A DNA stretch of 64,000 bases. Origin: JAAYEA01 sp012689325 (GTDB lineage Bacteria; Chloroflexota; Anaerolineae; JAAYEA01). Location: the NCBI GenBank assembly GCA_036841525.1, contig DAITVZ010000010.1:25358-89357 (forward strand), given 5' to 3'. Both the position numbers and the translations under genes were made by a program. The first letter of the stretch is position 1. Every line of letters starts with the position of its first letter. The notes below the pieces were generated by a model. The model had not been told where the DNA came from, ran no database searches, and saw nothing but the letters and a program-made list of their open reading frames with translations. Below are positions 42,801 to 50,662 of the stretch, in pieces.

Positions 42801-43439
42801 CTCTATCGCGGCCAGGGCGGGGCGCCCGTCCGGATCAACACCGATTTGGTGCCAGCCCAGGCGCCAGGCAGCCCCATGGGCGCACGCTACGAGTACCTGG
42901 ACGCGGACGTGGCCCCTGGCTCGGCCTACAACTATTGGCTGGAGGCCATCGACATCCTGGGCGGGTCCGACTGGCACGGCCCCATCGCCGCCGAAACCGC
43001 CTCGCTGCCGCCCGAGGTTCGCCTGGTCGGCCGAAAACAGTACGCTGTCCAGGCGAACAAGCTAGTCCGGCTGCGCACCTCCGCCAGCGGCATGGGCCTG
43101 CGAGAGGTCTACCTGGCCATGGCTGATACGCCCGAGGCGATCCCCACCAGCCCCCAGGCCCGCTACAGCCTCGTCACCGGCCTTGTGGACGCCTGGACCG
43201 GCGAGCGCTGGAATGCGCCTCAACAGCCGGGCGGCTCGACCCGGGCCCAGTCACCCTACATGGCTGTCAGGATGGACGAGTTCGCCGCCGCCTGGCTGGA
43301 TGACGGCGCTCTGGAGATCAAGTGGCCCGTCCTGTTCAAGCTGCCGACCATCGGCGCGCACCGCATCTACCTGCGCGCGGTGGACGCCTCCGGCGCCGAC
43401 TCGGGCTGGGTGGATGTGGCTCAACTGGTAGTCAGATAG
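39867..43439 (+). CDS. large exported adhesin-like protein (IgGFc-binding-like, DUF11 and FnIII-like modules)
   Basis: A 1190-residue secreted protein. Signal peptide with an extended basic N terminus, cleavage near AFAS (about residue 46). Residues 50-500 form a large beta region in which segments such as TDYTIPVGQNLASAPKLYDD and ALSWEIYP resemble IgGFc-binding-protein N-terminal domains. Two DUF11-like modules start at LDKTADPEVVLPGAGQTTTF (about 512) and SIDKSSGASGATVEAGDTIE (about 650). A ConA/MAM-like module (about 700-870, FIDNVRISYEV at its end) and a FnIII-like module (about 944-1050, LISWQTATEIDNLGFNLYR) follow. No sortase motif or C-terminal membrane helix. Likely a cell-surface adhesion or matrix protein. 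AGAGG lies before the ATG. Confidence 0.78.
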   Translation: MLTVVVWNALGGVRKLRQARTALAALLALLLIVPSLAVPRAAFASAPSGYSEYYIPGGELQLREIFRDLDNDPSLAASAMHCVIGVTASADNTTIYYDHWEDGYDLDLNDPSTADETFTLNRGQVQRFESANIPVPRTGTPPPTYYDGQDRLYAAGGAVTVTRSSWPEVTGTVFALSWEIYPTKPFLTDYTIPVGQNLASAPKLYDDFARVYVIVQATADGTTVEINDPETAGVEVSTTLNKGEVTQLYSIWAGTTVHASAPVQAQFIVGQAQAGLYSEGRNYTAVPDSLWDREYYSPVSGHFYSGAQGAYYETDLFLHNPHDAPLTVFYEDKLGTGSFTIDPGDTLSYRDGAGRYVPANSAVHLWAAEVFWGVGSVGTESPDFDWSFSLVPSFALEEEYYLGWAPGTSDTVPTNNGSPAFVTPSQDGTRVYVDLSPTDGTADRTYTLNRLDCQKVFDPDNDNTGMNIWASGPVAVAWGEDPATAGLSTPYLDLGYTTLPMREEWLDRVLALDKTADPEVVLPGAGQTTTFALVTRTFDWATDDVDVIDTLPDGWAYVDDSTTITFPDHSSVSGPDADPAISGQILTWNLDADLAADQALTIAFQAITTGTLADGFSRNEAVATGYRGVAPNRQTFSARDDAFVYVSGLSIDKSSGASGATVEAGDTIEYTIVVGNPSPLVTSHDLVIRDWAPEHTTYVAGSSRVTGYRTTTQSWTVADNFNATPYAYTNNTGTQNWAAAWIEGGENDGPSAGSIRVIGGRLQMTTSGRNLRRTANLTGALSATLAFDYTTSGNLEDGDTVAAEMSSDGGANWTPVWTLANDATGSFSGNVSGFISGATVVRFRLSAGYGSNEYLFIDNVRISYEVVSGREALTGAPAGDLPDLVAAAEHLELEPGEQMVVTFSVLVNDPLPPDATSIINTAQANSTEYPIVIRDTVIDPARPDPTAVTLLAFGAAPAPGGLLISWQTATEIDNLGFNLYRGQGGAPVRINTDLVPAQAPGSPMGARYEYLDADVAPGSAYNYWLEAIDILGGSDWHGPIAAETASLPPEVRLVGRKQYAVQANKLVRLRTSASGMGLREVYLAMADTPEAIPTSPQARYSLVTGLVDAWTGERWNAPQQPGGSTRAQSPYMAVRMDEFAAAWLDDGALEIKWPVLFKLPTIGAHRIYLRAVDASGADSGWVDVAQLVVR

Positions 43440-43475
43440 GCTCGTCGCCAGCTTGGCGCTGATCGCGCAGAATGA

Positions 43476-43508
43476 CCGCGCCCCCGGGGACCGCTCCTGG
43501 GGGCGCGG
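43476..43508. terminator. bidirectional hairpin between convergent genes
   Basis: Perfect 10-base GC arms ccgcgccccc (43476-43485) and gggggcgcgg (43499-43508), 13-base loop, in the 75-base gap between convergent stops. Confidence 0.65.
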
Positions 43509-43514
43509 CGCGCT

Positions 43515-44513
43515 CTAGAGCACCAGCACCCACATGGGGCGCTCGCCCAGGGGATAGGTCTCCAGTGGCGCCAACCGCCCCGAGTCCATGACGCGATAGG
43601 CGGCCACGCGCCCCGAGCCCTGCCCCGCGGCATAGAGGAAGCGCCCGCCGGGGTCCAGGCCAAAGACCCGGGGCGTGGGCTCGGCGGGCTGCTGGCCGAG
43701 CGAGGTCAGCGCCCCCGTCGTCGGGTCGATGGCGTAGCAAGCGATGCTATCGTGCCCGCGGTTGGAGACGTACACCGCTCGCCCGTCGTGGCGGATGTGG
43801 ATCTGCGCGCAGGTGTTCTTGCCCGCGAAGCCAGGAGGCAGCGTGGGCAGCGTCTGAAACGGCGACAGCGTCCCCGCGGCGCGGTCCAGGCGGTAGGCGG
43901 TGATGCTGCAGCCCTGCTCGTTGGAAAAGTAGAGCACATCCAGGGTCGGGTGATAGCCATAGTGGCGCGGCCCCTCACCCGCCGGCGGCTGGACGCGCGG
44001 GGTGGCGTTCGGGGTCAGCGTGCCCCTTTCGGGGTCGAAGCGGAACTGCAGGATCATGTTGGAGGGCTCCACGTGCGGGACAAAGACCAGCCGGTTCGTG
44101 CGGTCGGTCATGATGCAGTGGGCCTTGGGCGCCGTGGCCAGCCACTCGATTGGCTCGCTCCCCAAAGCGCCGTCCGCCCCGATGGGGTGCACCGCCACGC
44201 GCCCCGCCCCATAGTAGGCGGACATCAGGAAGCGCCCTGTGCGATCGGTGCGAACGTAACAGGGGTCCGACCCCAGGGGTATCTGGCTGAGCAGGGTCAG
44301 CCCGCCGTCCCGCTCGATGCGGTAGCTGGCCATCTGGTTGACGGCGCGCAATCCGACGAATAGCCAGCGCCGCTGTGGGTCGGTGGCCAGCGGCGACGGC
44401 GCCCCAGCGGCCAGGACGTCCCGGCGATTCTCCAGCCGGCCGGTCTCGGCATCCACGTCATGGATGACGATGCGGTCGTCGCCAGCGGCGGTCATGTAGG
44501 CGCGATAGGTCAT
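43515..44513 (-). CDS. lactonase family seven-bladed propeller (6-phosphogluconolactonase-like)
   Basis: A 332-residue YbhE/Pgl-type propeller. Repeating blades include LATDPQRRWLFVGLRAVNQM, FVPHVEPSNMILQFRF and AVYVSNRGHDSIACYAID, the last carrying the SNRGHDSI signature of the family. No signal peptide, so cytoplasmic; role would be hydrolysis of a sugar lactone, as in the oxidative pentose phosphate or sugar-acid routes. GGGGAGGG precedes the ATG at 44513; the upstream in-frame extension runs through the divergent promoter and is not coding. Confidence 0.88.
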   Translation of the reverse strand: MTYRAYMTAAGDDRIVIHDVDAETGRLENRRDVLAAGAPSPLATDPQRRWLFVGLRAVNQMASYRIERDGGLTLLSQIPLGSDPCYVRTDRTGRFLMSAYYGAGRVAVHPIGADGALGSEPIEWLATAPKAHCIMTDRTNRLVFVPHVEPSNMILQFRFDPERGTLTPNATPRVQPPAGEGPRHYGYHPTLDVLYFSNEQGCSITAYRLDRAAGTLSPFQTLPTLPPGFAGKNTCAQIHIRHDGRAVYVSNRGHDSIACYAIDPTTGALTSLGQQPAEPTPRVFGLDPGGRFLYAAGQGSGRVAAYRVMDSGRLAPLETYPLGERPMWVLVL

Positions 44514-44534
44514 CTTGTCCCTCCCCCTGCTCGT

Positions 44535-44563
44535 TTGCCGCCCGCGCGGCGGCGCAGTATAAT
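44535..44563 (+). promoter_or_regulatory. promoter of rightward gene cluster
   Basis: TTGCCG (44535-44540), 17-base spacer, TATAAT (44558-44563), about 104 bases before the ATG at 44667. Confidence 0.75.
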
Positions 44564-44666
44564 CCCCAATCGTGAGCCAATCATAGGCCACCTGGGCCAT
44601 CCGCGCAACCCTGCCCGTTTCGCTTTCCACAGAGCGGCGTATCATCATTGTATGGAGGGACACAAG

Positions 44667-45524
44667 ATGAGCTGGATGCGCTTCACCGAGAGCATCGCTA
44701 CCGCCGAGAGCCCCGAAGCGGCAGCGCAACGTCTCCACGAGTACCTTACCCAGATCGGCTACAAGCGCAGCGGCGAGGGGCCGGCGTTGCGCTACGGACG
44801 AGGGTCGGCCCTTGGCTCGCTGACCAGTTTTTCGCCCAAGCGCTGGCAAGCCACGGTTCAGGCCGAGATCACGCCGGGGGACGGCGGCCCCACCACCGCG
44901 CGCGTCGACCTGAACGTCAACACCACCGGCCAGATGGTCATCGCTCGGGAGCGCCGCTTCTGGCAGGAAGAGTTCGACGCCATGCTGGTGGCGGCGGGAG
45001 GAGCGCAGGCGACCGTCGCCCGCGAGCCGTTGAGCCTGGCGGAAGCCTCGCTGCTCCGCGAGCAGTCCGAAGCCAGCGCCAAGTTCGCCAGCGGCGCGGG
45101 CTGGTTCTTCTGGATCGCTGGCCTCTCGCTGATCAATTCGATCATCTCGCTCACCGGCGCGACGTGGACCTTCTTTCTCGGCCTGGGCATCACCCAGTTC
45201 GTTGACGCGCTGGCCGCCTACATGGTGGAGGGAGCCGAGGGCAACGTCGTGCTGATCGTCAAGGGTGTCGGTTTCGCCATCGCGCTGGTGATCGCAGGCC
45301 TGTTCATCTTAGTCGGCGTCCTGGCGCGGCGGCGCGCCAGGTGGGCCTACATCTTGGGCATGGTGCTCTATGCACTCGATGCCCTGTTGTTCATCTGGTT
45401 CCAGGATTATTGGAGCGTCGGCTTTCACGCGCTCGTGTTGTTCTGGCTCTATCAGGGGCTGGCCGCGCTGGGCAAGGTCCGCGAGATGGAAGCCAAGCTC
45501 GCGCCGCAGCCGCCCGCCGCCTAG
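44667..45524 (+). CDS. membrane protein of unknown function
   Basis: A 285-residue protein not recognised as a named family. The N half (1-130) is soluble, with SLTSFSPKRWQATVQAEITP reading like a small beta-domain that could bind lipids or sense stress. The C half has four membrane helices: WFFWIAGLSLINSIISLTG, FFLGLGITQFVDALAAYMV, GVGFAIALVIAGLFILVGVL and YILGMVLYALDALLFIWF, with the charged pair RRRAR on the cytoplasmic side. GGAGGG lies before the ATG; an ATG five codons upstream is too close to the ribosome site. First gene of a cluster leading into a URO-D gene (30-base gap). Confidence 0.7.
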   Translation: MSWMRFTESIATAESPEAAAQRLHEYLTQIGYKRSGEGPALRYGRGSALGSLTSFSPKRWQATVQAEITPGDGGPTTARVDLNVNTTGQMVIARERRFWQEEFDAMLVAAGGAQATVAREPLSLAEASLLREQSEASAKFASGAGWFFWIAGLSLINSIISLTGATWTFFLGLGITQFVDALAAYMVEGAEGNVVLIVKGVGFAIALVIAGLFILVGVLARRRARWAYILGMVLYALDALLFIWFQDYWSVGFHALVLFWLYQGLAALGKVREMEAKLAPQPPAA

Positions 45525-45554
45525 CCCCACAACCTACCATCTTGGAGAGAGGGA

Positions 45555-46667
45555 ATGATCAGCAAACTCGCCGAACTACACCACCAAGTCGCCTTCGGCC
45601 GCTCCGGCGGCAAGATCATCTGGCAGCCGCGCATCGGCTGTTGGTACACGGATAAGCGCTTCGCCGGAGAGCCGTTGCCCGCCCCCTACACCGGCATGAC
45701 CGTGCCCGAGATCTATCGCTCCCTGGGCTGCTCGGCCCGGCTGTACGAGTTTAACAATTGTTATGTCAAAGTCGAGCATCCCTCCGTCCGCTTCTGGGAG
45801 CGCGACCTGGACGAGACCCACGTGGAGAGCATCATCGAGACGCCGGTGGGACGCCAGACCGAGATCGTCCGCAAGACCAGCAGCTCGGCCCGGCGCATCC
45901 GCGAAAAGTGGTACATCGAGACCGAGGAGGACTTTCGCATCGCCGCCTGGCGGGCGGAGAACACCACCTGGCGCTGGGACCAGGACCGCTACGACCAGTT
46001 GGTCCGCGACGTCGGCGACCTGGGCGCGCCCACCATGTACCTGCCCCGCATGAATATCCAGAGCCTCTACATCAACGACATGGGCGTGCAGGAGGCGATC
46101 TATGCCACCTACGACTGGCCCGACGCCGTGGCAGCCTACTTTGCCGCGCTGGACGATTGCCACGACCGCATGATCGACGTGATCAACGCCTCTCCCATCG
46201 ACATCATCTGCTTTGGCGACAATGTCCACTCTGGGACGCTGCCGCCCGCGCTGTTCAAGCGCTATTACCTCCCCTCCTGCCAGCGCCGCTGCGAGCGGCT
46301 GCACGCCGGGAACAAGTGGGTCATCGCCCACTGGGACGGCGACACCGGCCCCCTGCTGCCCCTGGCCAAGGAGACCGGCCTGGACGGCATCGAAGCGATC
46401 ACCCCCTGGCCGCAGGGCGATGTGACGCTGGAACAAATGAAGGCGGGGCTGGGCGACGAGCTGTTCCTGGTGGATGGCCTGCCAGCGATCTATTTCGACG
46501 ACACGTTCAGCGTGGAGACGCTGGTGGACTGCACCCGCCGCCTGATCGAGATGTTCGCGCCCAAGCTGGTGCTGGGCATCTCGGACGAGATCTCGAGCAC
46601 CGGCGACATCGAGCGGGTACGCGTGGTGGGCCAGATCGTGGACGAGTATAACGCGCGGTTCGATTAG
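45555..46667 (+). CDS. uroporphyrinogen decarboxylase (URO-D) family protein
   Basis: A 370-residue URO-D-fold TIM barrel. Diagnostic stretches are AAYFAALDDCHDRMIDVINA, IDIICFGDNVHSG and FKRYYLPSCQRRCERLH, then HWDGDTGPLLPLAKETGLDG and LVLGISDEISSTGDIERV. True HemE motifs of the substrate Arg-rich N terminus are not apparent, and no haem genes are nearby, so it more likely belongs to the corrinoid methyltransferase/MtaA-like or uncharacterised sugar-linked branch of the superfamily. No corrinoid protein gene is seen in the window. Confidence 0.82.
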   Translation: MISKLAELHHQVAFGRSGGKIIWQPRIGCWYTDKRFAGEPLPAPYTGMTVPEIYRSLGCSARLYEFNNCYVKVEHPSVRFWERDLDETHVESIIETPVGRQTEIVRKTSSSARRIREKWYIETEEDFRIAAWRAENTTWRWDQDRYDQLVRDVGDLGAPTMYLPRMNIQSLYINDMGVQEAIYATYDWPDAVAAYFAALDDCHDRMIDVINASPIDIICFGDNVHSGTLPPALFKRYYLPSCQRRCERLHAGNKWVIAHWDGDTGPLLPLAKETGLDGIEAITPWPQGDVTLEQMKAGLGDELFLVDGLPAIYFDDTFSVETLVDCTRRLIEMFAPKLVLGISDEISSTGDIERVRVVGQIVDEYNARFD

Positions 46668-46678
46668 GAGGTGGTCCG

Positions 46679-47035
46679 ATGCGCAGGCTCTACCTGGTCT
46701 TCGCCCTCGCCGGCCTGATCCTGCCCTTCGCCGTCTTTGCGCCCTACACCCAGCAGCACGGCCTGGACCTGGCGCGGATCGTGGATGAGGCGCTGGCCAC
46801 CGAGATGTCGCGCTTCATCGCCGCCGACCTGTTCATCGCCCTGCTGGCCTTTTGGGTTTACGTCTATCGCGAGAGCAAGCGCCGCGGCTACCGCTGGTGG
46901 TGGCTCTTCATCCTCGCCACGGCGGGGATCGGGTTTTCCTTCGCGGTGCCCGCCTTTTTCTACGTGCGCGAGGGGTGGCTGAGCCAAGCTCGCCCACAGG
47001 GCAAGAATGAGGTACATTCCGCCGAGACCATGTAG
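46679..47035 (+). CDS. DUF2834 family membrane protein
   Basis: A 118-residue protein with three membrane helices. The signature LDLARIVDEALATEMSRFIA followed by ADLFIALLAF and the loop YRESKRRGYRWWW match DUF2834, a family found mainly in cyanobacteria and actinobacteria with no known function. The ribosome site GGAGGT overlaps the stop codon of the URO-D gene, suggesting coupled expression. Confidence 0.8.
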   Translation: MRRLYLVFALAGLILPFAVFAPYTQQHGLDLARIVDEALATEMSRFIAADLFIALLAFWVYVYRESKRRGYRWWWLFILATAGIGFSFAVPAFFYVREGWLSQARPQGKNEVHSAETM

Positions 47036-47054
47036 CTATCCGGAGGACCAACCC

Positions 47055-48425
47055 ATGCGAGACAAGATATTGGCTGCCCTCAAGGGCAGCAAAGCCGACT
47101 ACACTGAGATCCGGCTGGAGGAGCGAGAAGCCACCACCGTGGCCTATCGCGGCAAGGACCTGGAGTCCGCCGACGCCGCGGTAGACGCGGGAGGCATCGT
47201 GCGCTGCCTGGTGCGCGACGGCGGCTGGGGCGTGGCCACCTTCAACGACCGCAGCGACCTAGCGGCCAAGGTGGAGCTGGCCTACCAGTGCGCCAAGGTG
47301 GTGCCTGCCAGCGAGCCCATCCCCCTGGCCGAGGTCCCTGCCGTCCAGGACTCCATCGTCGCCAGCATCGCGCGCGACTTTCGCGGCGTCCCCCTGGCGG
47401 ACAAGAAGGCGCTGGCCCAGGGCTATAACGACATCCTGCTCCGCCACGACCCGCGGATCGTGGACACGCGCTGTATCTATCGCGACACCTTTAGCCGCGT
47501 CACCCTGGCCACCTCGGAGGGAAGCTACATCGAGGAGGAGCGGCCCCTGGTGACGGTCTATTTCACCGCCATCGCCCGTGAGGGGGCCAACGTGCAGACC
47601 GCCACCGAGGCCCGTTCCGCCCAGCGCGGCTTTGACTTTGTTCTGGGCCGCGAGGAGCTGGCGCAAGCCGCCGCCCAGCGCGCCGTGGACCTGCTGAGCG
47701 CTGAAAGCGTCGCCGGCGGCAAGTACCCGGTGGTGCTCAACCCTCGGCTGGCGGGCGTGTTCATCCACGAGGCCTTTGGCCACCTCTCCGAGTCCGATTT
47801 CGTCTATGAGAACCCGCGGGCGCAAGAGATGATGGTGCTGGGGCGTCGCTTTGGCCAGGACCTCCTCACCGTCTTTGACGATGGCTCGCTCCCCGGCCTG
47901 CGCGGCACCCACAAGTACGACGACGAGGGCGTGCGCACCCGCCGCAACGACCTCATCCGCAACGGCATCTTGGTGGGGCGGCTGCACTCCCGCGAGACGG
48001 CGGCCAAGATGGACGAGCCGGTGACTGGCTCCGCTCGCGCCTCGGGCTATCGCTTCATCCCCATCGTGCGCATGAACAACACCGCCATCGCCGGCGGCGA
48101 CACCTCCTTCGCGGACATGATCAAGGGCATCAAGCTGGGCGTCTACGCCTGCGACATGTACGGCGGGCAGACGGCGCTGGAGAACTTTTCCTTCAGTTCG
48201 GCCTATGCCTACATGATCCGCGACGGCGCCATCGCCGAGATGGTCAAGGACGTGATCCTAGCGGGCAACCTCTTTACCACGCTGGAGAGCATCGACGCCG
48301 TCGGGGACGATTTCGTCTGGTCCGAGGCCGGCGGCATGTGCGGGAAAGGCGGCCAGGACGGGCTGCCCGTCACCTTTGGCGCGCCGCATATCAGGATTCA
48401 AGATGTGATCGTGGGCGGGCAATAG
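47055..48425 (+). CDS. tldD: TldD-type metalloprotease subunit
   Basis: A 456-residue member of the TldD/PmbA (U62) family. It has the catalytic HEXXXH motif FIHEAFGHLSE (His238, Glu239, His243) and the family end CGKGGQDGLPVTFGAP. TldD pairs with TldE/PmbA to form a heterodimeric metalloprotease that trims unfolded or modified peptides (microcin, CcdA, and RiPP precursors in studied cases). The partner gene lies just downstream, but a four-helix-bundle gene is inserted between them. CGGAGG precedes the ATG. Confidence 0.92.
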   Translation: MRDKILAALKGSKADYTEIRLEEREATTVAYRGKDLESADAAVDAGGIVRCLVRDGGWGVATFNDRSDLAAKVELAYQCAKVVPASEPIPLAEVPAVQDSIVASIARDFRGVPLADKKALAQGYNDILLRHDPRIVDTRCIYRDTFSRVTLATSEGSYIEEERPLVTVYFTAIAREGANVQTATEARSAQRGFDFVLGREELAQAAAQRAVDLLSAESVAGGKYPVVLNPRLAGVFIHEAFGHLSESDFVYENPRAQEMMVLGRRFGQDLLTVFDDGSLPGLRGTHKYDDEGVRTRRNDLIRNGILVGRLHSRETAAKMDEPVTGSARASGYRFIPIVRMNNTAIAGGDTSFADMIKGIKLGVYACDMYGGQTALENFSFSSAYAYMIRDGAIAEMVKDVILAGNLFTTLESIDAVGDDFVWSEAGGMCGKGGQDGLPVTFGAPHIRIQDVIVGGQ

Positions 48426-48431
48426 TTCCAA

Positions 48432-48451
48432 GGTGCAGGCGTCAAGTTCCA
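48432..48451 (+). repeat. left inverted repeat flanking IVP gene
   Basis: Twenty bases that match the reverse complement of 48857-48876 at 16 positions. The 8-base direct repeat gttccaag occurs here twice (48425-48432, 48446-48453). Confidence 0.55.
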
Positions 48452-48460
48452 AGAGGCAAG

Positions 48461-48847
48461 ATGGCGAGTTTTGAGCGGTTCGAGGATATCATCGCGTGGC
48501 AGCGTGGGCGCGAGCTGTGCCAGCTGGTGTACGCCGCCACCAAAAAGCCGGGATTCTCACGTGACCGCGGCCTCTGCGAGCAGATACGTCGCGCGGCGGT
48601 CTCCGTGATCTCGAACATCGCCGAAGGCTGTGAGAGCCAGAATAACGCCTCGTTTGTCCGGTATCTCTACATTGCCCGCGGCTCTTGCGGCGAGGTGCGC
48701 GCCCAAGCCTATGTCGCCCGCGACCAGGACTATATCACCGAGGCGGAGTTCCTGACCCTCTGTGCCACAGCGAGTGAGGCCAGTCGCTTGATCGCCGGCC
48801 TGCTTGCCTACCTGCGAAAGCACCTTACGACGACGCAGAGCTCCTGA
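48461..48847 (+). CDS. four-helix-bundle protein (23S rRNA intervening-sequence protein type)
   Basis: A 128-residue IVP/S23 family protein. The diagnostic pattern is FEDIIAWQRGRELCQLVY, GLCEQIRRAAVSVISNIAEG, then SFVRYLYIARGSCGEVRAQ. The fold is a pentamer-forming four-helix bundle shared with Avd of diversity-generating retroelements. Function of the stand-alone proteins is unresolved. It sits between tldD and pmbA, flanked by short inverted and direct repeats (48425-48453 and 48847-48876), a setting seen for other IVP genes and suggestive of transfer as a small cassette. No reverse transcriptase is nearby. Confidence 0.87.
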   Translation: MASFERFEDIIAWQRGRELCQLVYAATKKPGFSRDRGLCEQIRRAAVSVISNIAEGCESQNNASFVRYLYIARGSCGEVRAQAYVARDQDYITEAEFLTLCATASEASRLIAGLLAYLRKHLTTTQSS

Positions 48848-48856
48848 CCTGCAACA

Positions 48857-48876
48857 TGGAACTTGTAACCTGCAAC
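48857..48876 (+). repeat. right inverted repeat flanking IVP gene
   Basis: Partner of 48432-48451 in inverted orientation. A 9-base direct repeat acctgcaac occurs at 48847-48855 and 48868-48876. Confidence 0.55.
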
Positions 48877-48901
48877 GTGAGGTTCAAAGGAGACCAAGCA
48901 C

Positions 48902-50200
48902 ATGGATATTCTGTCTGACCTTTCGCGTCGCGCCTCCCAAGCCGAGGTCGCCGACGTCCGCATCGAATCCACCAAGATCGGGTTTGAGGCCAATCGCCTC
49001 AAGTCCAGCCAGGTGGAGGAGACCGCCGGCCTGGCCGTGCGCGTGGTCAAGGATGGGCGGCTGGGCTTTGCCGCCTCCAGCGACCTCGCCGCCACGGACA
49101 AGCTGATCGCCAACGCGCTCGAATCGGCCGCCTACGGCGACCGCGTCCCCATCGTCTTTCCAGCGCCGCAGCCAGCGCCCGCCGTGGCCACCTACGACCC
49201 GGCCATCGCCGAGTTCCCCATCCCCCGCCTGGTGGAGATCGGCCAGCAGATCGTCGAGATGGTGCTGGCCACCGAGCCCGAGGCGCTGGTCAACGTGGAC
49301 CTGAAGCGCGGCGTGCAACGCATCGGCGTCCGCAACCAGGCCGGGACGGACGTGTCCGTCCGCCGCTCCCCGCTCTCCATCTATGTGGAGGCGTCGCGCG
49401 TCAAGGGCGATGATGTGCTATTCGTGGGCGATATCGCTGGCGCCACGGTCTGGGAAGAGGACTATCTGGCCTTCGTCCGGCGGCTGACCCAATTGCTGGA
49501 GCAGGCCAAGCGCTCCGCCGCCCTGCGCTCCGGCAAGATGCCCGTCCTCTTTGCCCCCAGCGGCGCGCTCATGCTGGGCCTGCCGCTGATGGAGGGCCTC
49601 AACGGCAAGAACGTCTATGCGCGCACCTCGCCGATGGCGGGCAAGGTCGGCGAGCAGCTCTTCGATCCCAAGCTGACCATCGCCGACGATCCCCTGCTCG
49701 ACGGCCGGTTCGGCAGCGCCGCCTACGACGAGGAGGGCGTGGCCCACCGCCGCCATGTGCTGGTGGAGCAGGGCGTGTTGCGGGGCTTTCTCTACGACCT
49801 CAAGACCGCGGCCCTCTCCGGCGTCGAGTCCACCGGCAATGGCGAGCGCAGCCTCTTTAGCGCGCCGCAGCCCTCCCCCACCAACCTTATCTTTCAGCCC
49901 GGGCCAACCCCGCTGGCAGACATGATTGGCGGGATCAAGGAAGGGCTGCTGGCCGTGGATGCCCTGGGCCTGGGGCAGGGTAACGTGATCTCGGGCGCTT
50001 TTTCCAACTCGCTGAGCCTGGCCTTCAAGATCGAGAACGGCGAGATCGTGGGCCGGGTCAAGGACGTGTCCCTTGCCGGAAACGTCTACGAGCTCTTGCG
50101 CAACGTCGCCGCCATCAGCCGGGAGACCGAGTGGGTCTACGCCAGCCTCTCGCTGCCGTATATCCTGCTAGACGGCATGAACGTAGTGACCAAGGGCTAA
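48902..50200 (+). CDS. pmbA: PmbA/TldE-type metalloprotease partner subunit
   Basis: A 432-residue TldD/PmbA-family protein without the HEXXXH motif, as expected for the TldE/PmbA subunit. The region DEEGVAHRRHVLVEQGVLRG and the end AISRETEWVYASLSLPYILL are typical. It completes the protease whose metal site is in TldD. AAAGGAG lies before the ATG at 48902. The Nudix gene begins four bases after its stop. Confidence 0.9.
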   Translation: MDILSDLSRRASQAEVADVRIESTKIGFEANRLKSSQVEETAGLAVRVVKDGRLGFAASSDLAATDKLIANALESAAYGDRVPIVFPAPQPAPAVATYDPAIAEFPIPRLVEIGQQIVEMVLATEPEALVNVDLKRGVQRIGVRNQAGTDVSVRRSPLSIYVEASRVKGDDVLFVGDIAGATVWEEDYLAFVRRLTQLLEQAKRSAALRSGKMPVLFAPSGALMLGLPLMEGLNGKNVYARTSPMAGKVGEQLFDPKLTIADDPLLDGRFGSAAYDEEGVAHRRHVLVEQGVLRGFLYDLKTAALSGVESTGNGERSLFSAPQPSPTNLIFQPGPTPLADMIGGIKEGLLAVDALGLGQGNVISGAFSNSLSLAFKIENGEIVGRVKDVSLAGNVYELLRNVAAISRETEWVYASLSLPYILLDGMNVVTKG

Positions 50201-50203
50201 CCC

Positions 50204-50662
50204 ATGTTCATTGTGGGCGCCTTTGCCATCATTCTGGACGACCAGGGACGCGTGCTCCTTTCGCACCGCCGCGACATGGACGCCTGGAACCTGCCCGGCG
50301 GCGGTCTGGAGCCCGGCGAGCTGCCCAATGAGGCAGCGATCCGCGAGACGCGGGAGGAAACCGGCCTGGAGGTAGCCATGGAGCGCCTGGTGGGCGTGTA
50401 CGGTAAGGAAGGCGGCGACGAGTTGGTCTTTGCCTTTGCTTGCGCCGTCATCAGCGGCGCGCTGGCCGCCACCGACGAGGCGGATGACAACCGCTTCTTC
50501 CCGGCGGAGGCGCTCCCGCCCAACACCATTCCCAAGCACGTGGAGCGCATCCGCGATGCGTTGGCTGGCGGCCCGCCGGTCGTGCGCCGGCAGCTCGGCC
50601 CTTCGACGCGCGAGTGGCTGGCCAGCCGCCCGCAAAACCCAAAAGGAGGAATTGGCCGATGA
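50204..50662 (+). CDS. Nudix hydrolase
   Basis: A 152-residue Nudix protein, hydrolysing a nucleoside diphosphate linked to another moiety. The Nudix box runs from GGGLEPGELPNEAAIRET to REETGLEV, with all metal-binding Glu residues present. Substrate class not predictable. It starts 4 bases after pmbA and its stop overlaps the cupin start as ATGA, so it is coupled in the same operon. Confidence 0.9.
   Translation: MFIVGAFAIILDDQGRVLLSHRRDMDAWNLPGGGLEPGELPNEAAIRETREETGLEVAMERLVGVYGKEGGDELVFAFACAVISGALAATDEADDNRFFPAEALPPNTIPKHVERIRDALAGGPPVVRRQLGPSTREWLASRPQNPKGGIGR

Noticed and set aside
45555..46667. HemE of haem synthesis
   Set aside because: Only superfamily-level motifs are visible and no haem pathway genes are nearby, so I kept the broader family name.
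48461..48847. Avd gene of a diversity-generating retroelement
   Set aside because: The fold is shared, but there is no reverse transcriptase, template repeat or variable region in the window.
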